NCBI GenBank assembly: GCA_019054805.1
Contig: JAHQIY010000007.1
Coordinates: forward strand, 1,679,501-1,743,500
Direction: 5' to 3'
DNA: 64,000 bases
DNA from: Brachionus manjavacas
Lineage: Eukaryota > Rotifera > Eurotatoria > Ploima > Brachionidae
In this document: one piece after another, positions 32,101 to 42,511 of the stretch
Position numbering within the stretch: the stretch's first letter is position 1
Layout: each line of letters opens with the position of its first letter
Made by a program: the position numbers and the translations under genes
Notes under the pieces: model-generated
The model's database searches: none
What the model was told of the DNA's origin: nothing
Seen by the model: only the letters and a program-made list of their open reading frames with translations

Positions 32101-35100
32101 CTCTGCTATTTTGAATGATGATGATTTAAATTTTGAAAAAAATCCTAAATTATTCATTAATTTATTTTTATATTTAAGTTACTGGTTCAATTAGTCGAGA
32201 TGTGAAAGATCTAATTGAGGAATTTTTTCGCCTAGAGTTAATTGTAATGTCTCAATCAGATAAATGTCCTAATCCAAAGATAGGCAATGAACAAGCAGCA
32301 ACTGATCACTCTACAAATAGCCTCCCTTCACCAACAACATTTTTAAAAGACAACGCAAAACGCTTCAGGACAAAAATAACAACAAAACAAAATTTGTTAC
32401 CTTCGCTAAATAATCAGGCGTTCAGTGTAAATTCACTTCCCTTTTCTCCATCTAAGCCATCTCCATCTCAATGGACAAGCATTCGAAACAATATTGTTAT
32501 CTTAGCAAATGCATCGGCTATTGAGCTGTATTTTTTGTTGGTTGAGGACGATAACGACGCAGAAAAACTGTGTATCAAATGCTCAGAAAAATTTCTCCTA
32601 AGCCTTACACTTAGCGAGACAATTATTCAAGCTCCATTGATCGCCAGTTGCATTCAAGTTTTAGCTCGATTAGCTATAAAATTTCCCAGATTGGCACATA
32701 TAAGCGTAAAACATTTAGCAGATTTTTTGCTTGATCCTTCTCCCATTCTTTACAAACAATATAAACATATAGCAGATAAACTAATTTCAAAAAAAGAAAT
32801 GAAAACAAAATCTCCAAATGGAAATTTGGGTAATTTTCTATCAAAACTAGAAACAAAATTAATTTAAATAAAATTTGTAGAAATAAACTCCAGATCGCTA
32901 AGTAGAAATAACACATTTCCTTATAAGGCTTTAAATGTATCATTTTCTAAAAGTACTCGAATTTTTGAATATTTAAGAGATTTAACCATCGAATGTTTAT
33001 GTTTGTAAGTTATTAATTGATTAATTTTAAAATCTTTATTAATATAAACAAAACATAAATTCTAATCCAAGGTCGTTGAATTCGGGATATGTCAGCAACA
33101 AAGACAATATTAGAGCTATTTGCACAAGATTGTCAAGTCGTTTGTTCACTGTTGATTCATTAGTGAAGTAATTTTTTTGCTACTTTAAATTAGTTTAATT
33201 AAAATCTTTTAAAAAAATTGTAAAAGAAATATTTGGCAATTTAAAAAATTTTCTAGTTATACATTTATAAAGAAATTTCATTCATATATAACCGATAATC
33301 TAGATAATCTTTGTAACAAAACGATAAATCAATTATTGTAAGTTAAATCTTGGATCGACTTAAATAAAAAATGTTTGTTTTCAAATTAAAAATATTTAAT
33401 ACTTTTTCACAATTGAACATTAAGACAACACCACAAAAAGGTTCTGCTTGCTTTGATTAATCGATTAACCTTTTGGATTTTTTTTAATGAATTTTATTTT
33501 TTGAACTTTTTACAAAAATTATATTTTTGCCAAAATTTTAATTCAACTAACCTGTTCAGAATTTTATTAAGCTTCAAGTTTAAGTCAAAGTTGAATTAAA
33601 GATAAAATTTAAGTAATGAACTCTGAATTAATTTAATCTATTTTTATTTTTTGAATTAAATTTTTGAAAAATTTACACTCAAATTAAAATTGTGTTTTTC
33701 AAAAAATAAACATCTTTTAAATTCTATATTCAAAGATTAATCGTTTAAAAACAATTTTATTACCTTTGCTCATTCGTACTTTTCTATCACTCTTATTTTG
33801 GAATTTTTACTAAAATTAATGAGATAAATATTTTTTAGACAATCAACATTGGTATCACATAATGGTATTCTTGCATTGAGTAGAATAGCGATCAATTTAA
33901 AGCATATAAACGGAACACAAGAAGGAGTAGTGCAAATTTTTAATCAAAAAATTTTTTCACCGCCATCAACTCTAGACAAATTAATTTTGGAACAACTTGG
34001 AAATATTTTGGTCGAGGCATCAGTAACTTTTCAAGAAACTAAAATTTTATTGATTTCTTAAATCCCACCTTATTAAAGCCTGAAGTGAGTCAAGATATTC
34101 TAAAAGTGCTGATTACAATTGCCAAAAGTTCCAGTATTTTGGTGTATCGGCAAAGTGAAACCGATTCATCTAATTCAAATGATTATTCAAAAAATAAATA
34201 CAAGTAAATTTTTAAAACAGTTAATTTAAAGGCATTGTAAATTTTAGAACCAAAAAACAGAGCAAAAATCAAAAAAATTATTTACTTAAAAGCGCAAATT
34301 TGGACCTAAAATTGGTCAGCTTATAAATATCAATTTATCACCTGGTTCAAATCTTTGATGGAAATCTAAAAAATCCAAATATATTGTAATTTATGAAAAT
34401 ACCATTGCAGTGTGTTTTCAGAAGATATATAGGTGGTACATTGAATGTATCTTGCTTGATACAATTTATACAATTTACTTGCTTGAGCAAATTTTTGGCT
34501 TTAAGAAAATAAATTTATTAGGGTATTAATACTACTCACAATCAAAAATCTGATCCACACCAACAAGAATTCTCTCTGGACAAAATTTTCTAGAAAGTTA
34601 AAATAAATATTTTTGGTTCATTTCTAAGCCAAAAAAAATAATTTTTATTATCATTAAAATATATCTATGAAAAAATCGAAAACTAAAAATCTAGAAAAAA
34701 AAAATTAAAATTCAAAAATTTTTTTGTGGAAAAATTACTTTTTATTTTTGCTGAGAAAATTCTAGTTGATGTGTGGATCAGATTTTTCATTGCGAAGACA
34801 AAATATTCCCAATTTTTATTTTTGTTCGGTTTTTAATTTTAAAATTTACAAAGCCGGTTTTAAGTCGAATTAAGTTTCTTCTTAAAACTGAAAAAAAACA
34901 CGGTTTTACTTTTTTATTAGTTGAAATTTTTTTATTGTTTAGATTTGTAAATGAAACTATCATTGAGGTCTTAAACTTAGTGGCATCAAAAGTTCAAGGT
35001 GAAGCAGAAATGAATGAATTGCTAGTTCGTTTTTTAGAATTATTCTGTCAAATTGGAATAAAAAATAAGGAAATCTGTGAAAAACTGACCAAAAATTCGC

Positions 35101-38100
35101 AAAAAACAACTAGTTCAGCTGGAAATTTAGGTGTTTTGATACCAGTTATAAATACTCTTTTGAAAAGATTACCGTCCGACACAGTAAACAATTCGGATTT
35201 AAGACTGCTGAAACTTTTCCGTGATTTTTGGTATTTTTGTGTAGTTTTCAATTTTACCGATGACATCCAGTGGCCATGGGCAAAGATTGTTGCTTCTATT
35301 GCAACTAAATCTCCGGTGCTTGTGTCTCGGGAGCACTTGAAGTCTGAGCTTAAATTCAATTATGTTTTCAATGATGACCAAGCCTCGCCAGTGGAATTTG
35401 CCGAGCTCAAAAATTCGATTTCAGCCTGGCTAGATCCGCAAGACTCTGTCAACAGTCTGAAAAACTTGACATATGCTCAATGTTCTTACCTGCAGTCTGT
35501 TTATAAGCTGGAAACATTTAGAGTCAAGCAATCAGCCGACTCAAATTCATACCAAAATATTTACCAATATCTAGAGGACACAACAATTCAGAAAGACAAA
35601 GCCAACATTTGGTATTTTATTTCTTTTATTGCCAGAAAAAGTTTTTCCTATTACTTGGATATTGTTGATACTTTGCCGAGAACTTCTAAACGAGACCAAG
35701 ACCTAGAAAGTATGGTCCAGTTTTTGCTAGTAAAATTCAACCACATAAATAAAAAAATCCGCGCTTTAGCCGACTTGTCACTCACTAAGCTTATGGAAAA
35801 ATTTTCACATTTATTTTGGAATGAAAAAACATTGCGATGCATTATGGACATTACTGAACTTCTGGCTTCATCATTAAACATGGACACGAACCAAGTAGCT
35901 CCAGAATTTGATGTGCCCAATACTCGATTTAAGCTAAAAGTTTTTGATACATTAGAGGGACGCGAGAGTACCGTCAATGATTTTACCCAAAGAAGCATAT
36001 CCATCTTGCAACAAGCGCTAGAATTCGCCCCGTTCACTACCAAATCACATATACAAAACTACATGCTACAACTTCAGCTGAATGGAAATGACATATACAA
36101 CCATAGTGGCATTAGCATGGTTCTAGAGTGTGTAATGAAATACAGTAAATTGAGACCAAACGCATCAGCCTTGGACTCTGCATCCTCAATTAGAAGGCCT
36201 GATTGTGTAAAAAAAGACTTTCCCAACTTTGTCGGTCAAATGAATGAAAAATACAACTACATTGGCATTGTCCAAGGCATGTGTAGATCGTTGTCTAATG
36301 ACGAAATCGTTCAAAGTCTTCGCAATGATCTGAAAAATCACAGCGCCTCTTGCTCAGAAAAAAAGCTCAAAGAATCGCTGCTTAAATCGACAGCATTTTT
36401 GATTCTGATCAAACTAAACAACTCAAATTTGGACAATTACAATTTCGAACGTCAAATCCTAAACGAAATCAGCCTCTCGTGCTGTTCCATTTTTACCAAA
36501 CAAATAATCCAAGTTGCAATCGATTGCTGGAGTTGGTTGATCAGCTCAAGGCCTGACATCGAACAACTGGTTGTTGAAGAAATGCTGAATGCGTGGCAAA
36601 TGACTGCGGACAAAAGACTTGGAATGTTTCACAAATTGGTCAAAGAGCCAAACCCGCTAGCCAAAGAAGAAAATGACATTCTGAAGCCCGAGCCGCCCAC
36701 TGGGGTCGATGCACATCGAGTCTGGATGAAATATTTCCAAGAAAGATTCGACATTTCCAAGTACAAAAGTGACTTTGAACTAGAACTATTTCTTAACTTA
36801 ATGCACAAAACTCTTTCATTTTCGTGCGAAGATTTGTCAGATTCGGCATTAAATCGGCACATAAGTTGCGTAGGCCTTCGGTTTCGCTATCTGGGAATTG
36901 CCATTTCCATGTCCCAATTGTCAAATTTGTCCAACAGCATTTCAAAGTGGACTCTAAGAGAGCGCATCTATTTTACTGCTTTGGATTATTTTGCGCAACC
37001 GATTGGCGTGCCATGTCAAACAAACAATGACCTAAGAGAAGACATCAAAAGTATTCTCGAGTTTTGGAACAAAATAGTTGCGGAAAAAAAGTATTTGAAA
37101 GAGGAAAACTTTTTGACCAACGGCGCAAATGCGACAGTAAGCAATTCCCGTACAGAAACGCCAGATACAATGTCTCTTTCGGGAGTTGAGCCCTTGAATT
37201 CAAACCCCTTGATCGGAACCAGTGTAACCTACAATTCAGTGTCTGGCATTTTGCCTCAAAATGAGAACTTAAACTCCACGACCAGTCCAATCGGGCCCTA
37301 TTTAGAACCAAATTTGACCACTTTGCCAAGAGCAGAAAGTTTTTTTTCCAATAAAAACACCCTGACAGCAAGCAAGAGAAACGCCACCGGAATATCTCTT
37401 GCTCTTCCTAACTCGACTGTATCAAAATACAACTTGACTCAGATTGACACAAATCTTCAGCAGCAAAGTCAACAATTGCATATGAAGCTATTGAAAGACT
37501 TTACTAAAAAAAGAGGACTACTGCTCTACTTGCTGAGCCATGAAATAGATCATTTGTACTCATTTCACAATCCGTTTAATTTACAAAATTTGTCCTTTGA
37601 CAGAATTGAAACCGCAACTGCTCACTTGAAAGTAGCCCTAAATGAAAAGCAATGGATAGACAATGTGCGAATCACTTGGTCGGTCAATCCGGCATTGAGC
37701 ATTTTTCTGCCCAACAGATTTCCATTCGAATACAACATCAGAGAAGTTCAGCGCTTAGTCAAATCCCAATCGGAGCAAGTAATTCACATTCCAAGTGCTT
37801 GTTTATTTCTTGCCAGCGAACAGAACATAATCAATGATTCAATTGAATTAAACAACTTGCTAGTTTGGTCCAAATGTCCGGCCATCATAACACTGAGCTT
37901 GTTTGGCAAAGGCTCCAGAGGCCAAAGTCTAGCTAATTCAATAACATCGCAGTTTGCGTGCAAAAATCTTATGACATCTAAGCCGGAGACCTTACTCAAC
38001 TACATACCACAACTGGTACAAGCATTGAGGTACGACGATTTTGGGTATGTTCGCGAGGTCATATTTTGGCTCGCCAACCATTCTCAGCTACTGGCTCATC

Positions 38101-39323
38101 AGCTCATTTGGAATTTGACAACCAATGTCTTCAAGGATCAGGACGCCAAAATTAGAGATCTTCAAATCGGAGATCTTCTCGAGAGTCTTATTGAAGACAT
38201 AAAAAATAGCTTGAGTGGAAATGAAAAAGAGTTTTTTAATAGGGAATTTGGCTTTTTTCACGAAATTACGGATGTTTCTGCCAAAATTAAAGATAAACCT
38301 TTGGGTGATGAGAGAAAAAAAGCGTGCAAAATTGCCCTTAGCCAAGTTAAATTGGTCAGCGATTGTTATTTGCCATCGAATCCAGAGGCAGTAGTTGTTA
38401 AGATACTGGATGGCACGCCGATGCAAAGTGCAGCCAAGGCTCCTTATTTGGCAAGGTTTGTGGTTCAGAAAATATCTTTGTCGGACTTGGAGGAAATGGG
38501 AAAGACTGGCAAGCGCATTGAGCCCAACATCAGTCTTCAATTTAAGAGTGCGTGTATTTTTAAGGTAGGCGATGATGTTAGACAAGACATGCTAGCTTTG
38601 CAAGTAATGCAATTGATGAAAAATGTTTTTGAGAAAGAAGGCCTAGAACTTTATCTTTATCCATATCGAGTGGTTGCAACAAAGCCTGGCTGTGGAGTCA
38701 TTGAATGTGTGCCCAATTCTAGTTCAAGAGATCAAATAGGAAGACAAACAGCTACCGATCTCTATGAGTATTTTATAGATAAATATGGAGGTCCTGAGAC
38801 CAGCGAGTTTCAGCGTGCAAGAAGAAATTTTATTATGTCAATGGCTGGCTACAGTTTATTTGTATTCTTGATTCAAATCAAAGACAGGCATAATGGAAAT
38901 CTGATGTTAGATACAGACGGCCACATAATTCATATAGATTTTGGATTTATGATTGAAAGCTCGCCGGGAGGAAATATGGGCTTTGAGCCCGATATGAAAA
39001 TTACCAACGAAATGGGTCTAATAATGGGCCGCGATATCAATTCTCCTCCATTTCAATGGTTCACTGAACTTGTAATCAAAGGCTATCTGGCTATCAGACC
39101 TTATAGAGAACAGATTTGTACATTGGTTAGTCTTCTAATTGATACTGGATTGCCATGTTTTAGGGGGAAACCAGTCGAATCCTTGAGAGCTAGGTTTTTG
39201 CCTAATGTAACTGAAAGGGAAGCTGCAACATATATACAATCAATTGTCAACAAATGCTATAACAATTGGCGGACAAATACCTATGATAACATTCAATCGT
39301 TTCAAAATAATATTTATCATTAG
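20152..39323 (+). CDS. PI4KA: Phosphatidylinositol 4-kinase III alpha (10 exons, about 2401 aa)
   Basis: Exons: 20152-20836, 24459-25228, 25280-25388, 32179-32829, 32881-33004, 33072-33167, 33257-33337, 33839-34022, 34079-34203 and 34943-39323. Phases agree throughout. Introns range from 51 to 6790 nt; intron 3 holds a hAT transposon, and introns 33338-33838 and 34204-34942 hold nothing recognisable. Order along the protein: low-complexity N-terminus; alpha-solenoid with SSAGNLGVLIPVI; CVKKDFPNF; helical domain ending IPQLVQALRYDDFGYVRE; then the kinase. The kinase has YLPSNPEAVVVKILDGTPMQ, FKVGDDVRQDMLALQ, GVIECVPNSSSRDQIGRQT, the catalytic DRHNGN (Asp about 2256) and HIDFGF. It makes PI4P at the plasma membrane with TTC7/FAM126/EFR3. 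It is about 300 residues longer than human PI4KA (2102 aa), mainly in Ser/Asn-rich inserts. The small exon 33257-33337 is the least certain. Confidence 0.95.
20837..24458. other. PI4KA intron 1 (3.6 kb) with short interspersed repeats
   Basis: A large intron with no supported gene. It carries two copies of an 18-bp cactcggaac[c/t]gccctgg block (21743-21760, 22890-22907; a third is at 61934-61951) and a tRNA-head-like gggtcgtggtggtcag near 23026. Open frames at 21622-21870, 22138-22347 and 24262-24543 have chance-like composition or are antisense to exon 2. Confidence 0.5.
26139..26534. repeat. Foldback repeat with GC-rich centre
   Basis: The left arm runs from atagacaatgaga (26139) through tttttcagaatattatttta and ggccctgttcc. 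The right arm repeats these inverted (ggaacagtgcc, aaaataatgttctgaaaaag, ending tctcattgtctatt at 26534). The arms converge on tttgtaattaatggtaa-type sequence. Between them, at about 26283-26310, sits ggggtccggggcggagccc, a strikingly GC-rich block in AT-rich DNA that is itself partly self-complementary. The form suggests a non-autonomous foldback or MITE-like element. I found no clear target duplication. Confidence 0.6.
27378..27866. repeat. Left subterminal palindrome array of the hAT element
   Basis: A near-regular 30-bp period alternates two palindromic cores, TTAGTTAACTAA and TTTAGTCGACTAG, with small variants such as GCTAAC, CGGCT and CCAACT. About sixteen periods are present. The array is AT-rich but keeps the GTTAAC/GTCGAC cores, pointing to sequence-specific binding or array turnover. 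It is mirrored in inverted orientation at the other end. Confidence 0.9.
28190..30180 (-). CDS. hAT transposase with BED finger; C-terminus in a shifted frame
   Basis: The main frame, 28504-30180, starts MSNKRMRTSVASILG and gives 558 residues. Residues about 80-125 form a BED-type zinc finger (CLECKK ... YHLEVKH). The RNase H-like catalytic region shows LTTDSWTS, then IVSDNASNIRR, then CIGHVLQLIVKKF, then DVKTRWHSTF, all hAT landmarks. The C-terminal dimerisation segment (ASVILAAPATSVPSERLFSH, then YQLWDRRNRLS) is present at 28190-28505, but in a different frame from the main ORF, which stops at 28504. A frameshift near 28505-28560 is likely, where a 13-bp direct repeat atatcttttcgtc occurs twice. 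Short unspliced frames within the element upstream (30468-30710) are not credible genes. Confidence 0.92.
31310..31676. repeat. Right subterminal palindrome array of the hAT element
   Basis: This is the inverted counterpart of the left array, with units such as AGTTAACTAAA and GTCGACTA at 30-bp intervals over about 370 bp. It is shorter than the left array and shows the same variant units (GTTAGCTAA, AGTTGGCTA), so the two arrays share history but have changed copy number. Confidence 0.88.
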
Positions 39324-39769
39324 TAAAAAATTACAATTTTTTATTCGAACAAATGAATATTTTATAAAAAAAATCTAATCAAAAAATATAGCCTGATACA
39401 TTAATAAATTTAATTATTTTTTAATTTATTTAAATTAAAGGTCAATGCATTGAGATGTTGACGATTTTTTCCAATAGACGATTTTCCGGGTGTCTTTTTT
39501 TGTTTTATTAAATAAAAAATGATTTTAATATTCGGGTATTTTTTTTTTATCGTAAAATTAAAAAAAATACAATTTATTTACTCATTTAATTGATTTAGAC
39601 TTAAAAAAAATGAAATTCTTTAATTCATTTATCTTTCAGCATTTAAATATTAATTTTTTAGCAAATAACAGTTTTGATGGTTAAGGGCAATAAAATACGC
39701 GATGCATTTTGGATTTGAGTGGCTACCAAAAAAAAGCAATAGCAAACAATTGTCCATCTGAGAGAAGAC
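39324..39769. other. PI4KA 3' flank
   Basis: A/T-rich sequence after the PI4KA stop codon. AATAAA-type hexamers are present but not diagnostic here. No other feature is seen. Confidence 0.45.
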
Positions 39770-40180
39770 TCATTTTTTTTTAATGTTGAAATAAAGAATC
39801 AAGATTGAAGGTGAAAGACACCTCCCTTGCAGAACATCGGCTCTAATAAGCCTTGCCAACTAACCATTTTGAAAGCATGAATTTTTCTATTGTTAAATCC
39901 TTCAATCCCTATAGCTTGAATTTTTTTGACTTTTCAGGCTTATGATGTCTTATAAAATGCTTTCTCAAATCGAAAAATGACCATGAAAAATTGCATCATA
40001 ATCTTTTTTATCAAACCCATTGACAATCACTGGATTAGATATAAAGATGTGGTCTTCGTTCTTTTCTTTTTGCGCAAGCTTGATTGACATTACGGTAATA
40101 TTTACTAAATTTCAGCCCAAAGCTGAACTTGAGTATTTATAATTTTTTGGAACCATTTTTCAATTCTATATTGATTTTGA
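39770..40180 (-). mobile_element. Decayed LINE reverse-transcriptase core
   Basis: Minus-strand translation in mixed frames shows the order expected for a non-LTR reverse transcriptase. SSSFGLKFSK (about 40150-40120) corresponds to the FGF block; DKKDYDAIFHGHF (about 40020-39985) is the first catalytic Asp block (DF.KAYD); ADVLQGRCLSPSI and LYFN (about 39850-39795) form the QG..LSP block. Several frame changes and stops separate these pieces. It is a separate copy from the LINE end at 41.1-41.5 kb, because the order along the strand is wrong for a single element. Confidence 0.5.
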
Positions 40181-40591
40181 GTTTGATTTTCAAGATTTTT
40201 TGACACTTTATTTTCTGTAATTAGAGGTGCTGTAAATACTTGATTATTATTGCTTAAAATGTTCTGTCAGTTGAGAAAAGTGTTAAGGAGGTCTGTAAAG
40301 ATTTATAGTAAAATAATCCCGTTTTTATTATTCCGAAAAAAAAGAATAAAATTAACCTGTTTTTTTCTCTTATTTTTTTTGGAAAAAATCGTTTAACGAA
40401 TGAAAAAAAAAAATGTAGAATAACTAAATTTTTATTTTTGAAGTATTAAGAATATTTTTTTTTTAGAATTACATATAACATTGTAGTTTAAACTTAAGAA
40501 CAAAAAGAAAAAAAAATCCTTATAAAGTAAAACATATCGAGTTTTTCAATTGTGTTGAGTGAAATAATGTCAAATTAGTATAAAAAATTAA

Positions 40592-40821
40592 CTAAATTTT
40601 CAAAGCAGATTTTACTTTCGGTGGTCTGCCTCGATTTCTTTTCGGCTCGACTTCACATGGCATAACATCGTCAGCTTTTCGTTTTTTTGGACGTCCAGGT
40701 CCTCTTTTAATCAATTCAACAGGCTCATTTTCTGGATTAACATCACTCATTGGAGCAACATCACTCACTTCACCAGGGGCAAAAATTTAATTTTATTCCA
40801 CTCAATCTTTTTTCTTGGCAT
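40592..40821 (-). pseudogene. AT-hook peptide, possibly a broken N-terminal fragment
   Basis: On the minus strand an open frame ending at 40592 contains two clear AT-hook motifs, GPGRPKKRK and RNRGRPPK, separated by an acidic linker, and ends KVKSALKI. In-frame ATG at 40750 would give 52 residues. A better-looking start, MPRKKIEWN at 40821, lies just upstream in another frame with no intron signal between, which suggests a small indel. AT-hooks bind the minor groove of AT-rich DNA. It may be a degraded transposon-encoded or host nuclear protein. Confidence 0.45.
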
Positions 40822-41099
40822 TTTTTTGAAAAAAATTTTGAAAATGAAAAAAAATTTCAAATACTAATTAAAATTATAAAATATTCTAATGCAATTTTTA
40901 ATACTTAACTTGCAATTTTATTTCTTAACATCAAAAATATTTTTTCATTCTATAGTTTTTTTTTTAATTCGTCAAAAGATGCCCCCCATTTATTTTTATC
41001 ATTATAAAAATAGGCATGTAATCCAATTTTTATTCCAAAAATATATAAATATTAGAAATTTAATAATTTAAAATTAATTTAAAAAAAAATATTAACAGT

Positions 41100-41530
41100 T
41101 TTGATTAGTAATAGTAGCATAAGTATTTAAACTGTCACATGGTTTAGGCCATGTGGTGTTAATAGTTAATAGTTATGAGTTTAATGTGGAGCATCTATTA
41201 AATAATCCGTAGATAATTCTAAAGCAGTTTTTCCTCTACGTGTTTAACTTTTTTTTAAATTCGTTGACAGTTTAAGATTTAGTTATATCGTCTGGTAGCT
41301 TGTTCCGTTGTTGAAAAGTTGAGTTGCTGGTTACAAAAACTGACGAGTGACTTCTTTGTCCACAACGTGGCATTGAACAGATTGATGGTATGTGCCATTT
41401 AATAGTTTCTAGATCATCTTCGAGCTTGAACTTTTGAATCAGGTCCTCCCTGAGTCTTATGATAGATAGCGTTGTAAGTTCTAAATTATTGAATCTTGGA
41501 GAATTATCGAATAGCTTAAGTTTATGAGTG
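41100..41530 (-). mobile_element. LINE 3' end (reverse-transcriptase C-terminus and 3' UTR)
   Basis: Minus-strand translation from about 41530 gives SPRFNNLELTTLSIIRLRED, then LIQKFKLEDD, RSHSSVFVTSNS, RNKLPDDITKS, a stop, and TVNEFKKKLNT. This matches the terminal block of CR1/jockey-type LINE proteins (L.TL..RR.R.DLI..FK ... R...LP..I..S.TVN.FK). One in-frame stop is present. The 3' UTR that follows contains the hairpin CACATGG...CCATGTG at about 41137-41153. Severely 5'-truncated. Confidence 0.75.
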
Positions 41531-42511
41531 ATTTATCTATTTCCTTTAAACATTTTTGTGCTAAACTTTTTCAAACAAAATTTGGGGATTTTTTTTTGTT
41601 CTAATTCCTTCATTAGTTTGAGAATTTATGCTGAATCTGATACTGAATTTTTGATTCGGTCATTTTAAATCTCACGATATACCAATTTGCTTTTATAAAG
41701 TAATATAAGCTTCTAAGTCTAAATATTATTACCTATTATTTTTAATGCTTTTAAATTTTGCTGACATCTGCAGTAGATAAAACAAAATTTAATTCACTTT
41801 GTTTCATTTTCAGACTAAGTTTTTGATCATTAGAACAAAGTTTATAAAATTTTTTTCTTTTTGTATTGGAAGTTTTGCATGAAATTTCACAATGCCAAAA
41901 ATAAACATGCCTCAATTGGAAAATAATCACTTGAAAAATTACCTAATTCAATCAATTAAATAAATGAATTGTTGTTTTTTTGATGAATATAAATTATCAA
42001 TGGGCTTACTTTAAATAAAAATCCCAAACTTATTTTTGGGACTTAAAAAGATTTCTTTGCCATATGCCAAGTTGATATAATTAAAATTTTTATTTAAGTT
42101 CTTTAGATAGTTAACTCTTTAATTTGTTCATAAAGTCCACTAAAAAAAGATCAAGAGTAAACAATAATGATAATAATAGCCATATGGCAATTTGTAAATT
42201 TAATTGACAAAACATTTATTTAAATGACATTTATTTTTTTAAATTGACACAAGTATAACTGAAGAATTATCTAGTTTTAATTGACAAAATATCATTTAGT
42301 CTTTGTAAAAATATTATTTTAACAAGAAATAATTTTTTTTGAAAAAATTATTTATTAGAATTTGATTCTTCTTTATTTTATTATCTATAAATGAATTAAA
42401 AAAAGTTTATTTTTTTAAAATGATTTAAATAATTTAAAAAATCAGTTTTATAAATTAATTTTTCTTTATTGTATCTTAAGTTGAATTTGGCGAAAAAATT
42501 TAATTTCATCC
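41531..42511. other. Spacer downstream of GPD2
   Basis: A/T-rich sequence between the LINE fragment and the GPD2 stop codon. No coding, RNA or repeat feature could be supported. Confidence 0.5.

Larger units (their letters stand above)
25389..32178. other. PI4KA intron 3 (6.8 kb), expanded by mobile DNA
   Basis: The intron runs from donor gtaactg to acceptor tatttaag. It contains a foldback repeat (26139-26534), hairpin-forming sequence near 27112-27150, and a 4.3-kb hAT element (27352-31694). The rest is A/T-rich with no coding signal. Without the hAT copy and its duplicated 8 bp the intron would be about 2.4 kb. Confidence 0.8.

Noticed and set aside
34773-34942. N-terminal extension of the long PI4KA ORF
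   Set aside because: The true exon begins at 34943 after a good acceptor (tttattgtttag). The 57 codons upstream are intronic read-through with no similarity to the family.
38088-38585. 165-codon minus-strand frame
   Set aside because: Antisense shadow of the PI4KA last exon, as are the minus-strand frames at 35048-36043, 36629-37371 and 37784-37999.
39770-41530. One single LINE copy spanning both fragments
   Set aside because: On the minus strand the C-terminal end (41.1-41.5 kb) precedes the catalytic core (39.8-40.1 kb), the wrong order for one element.
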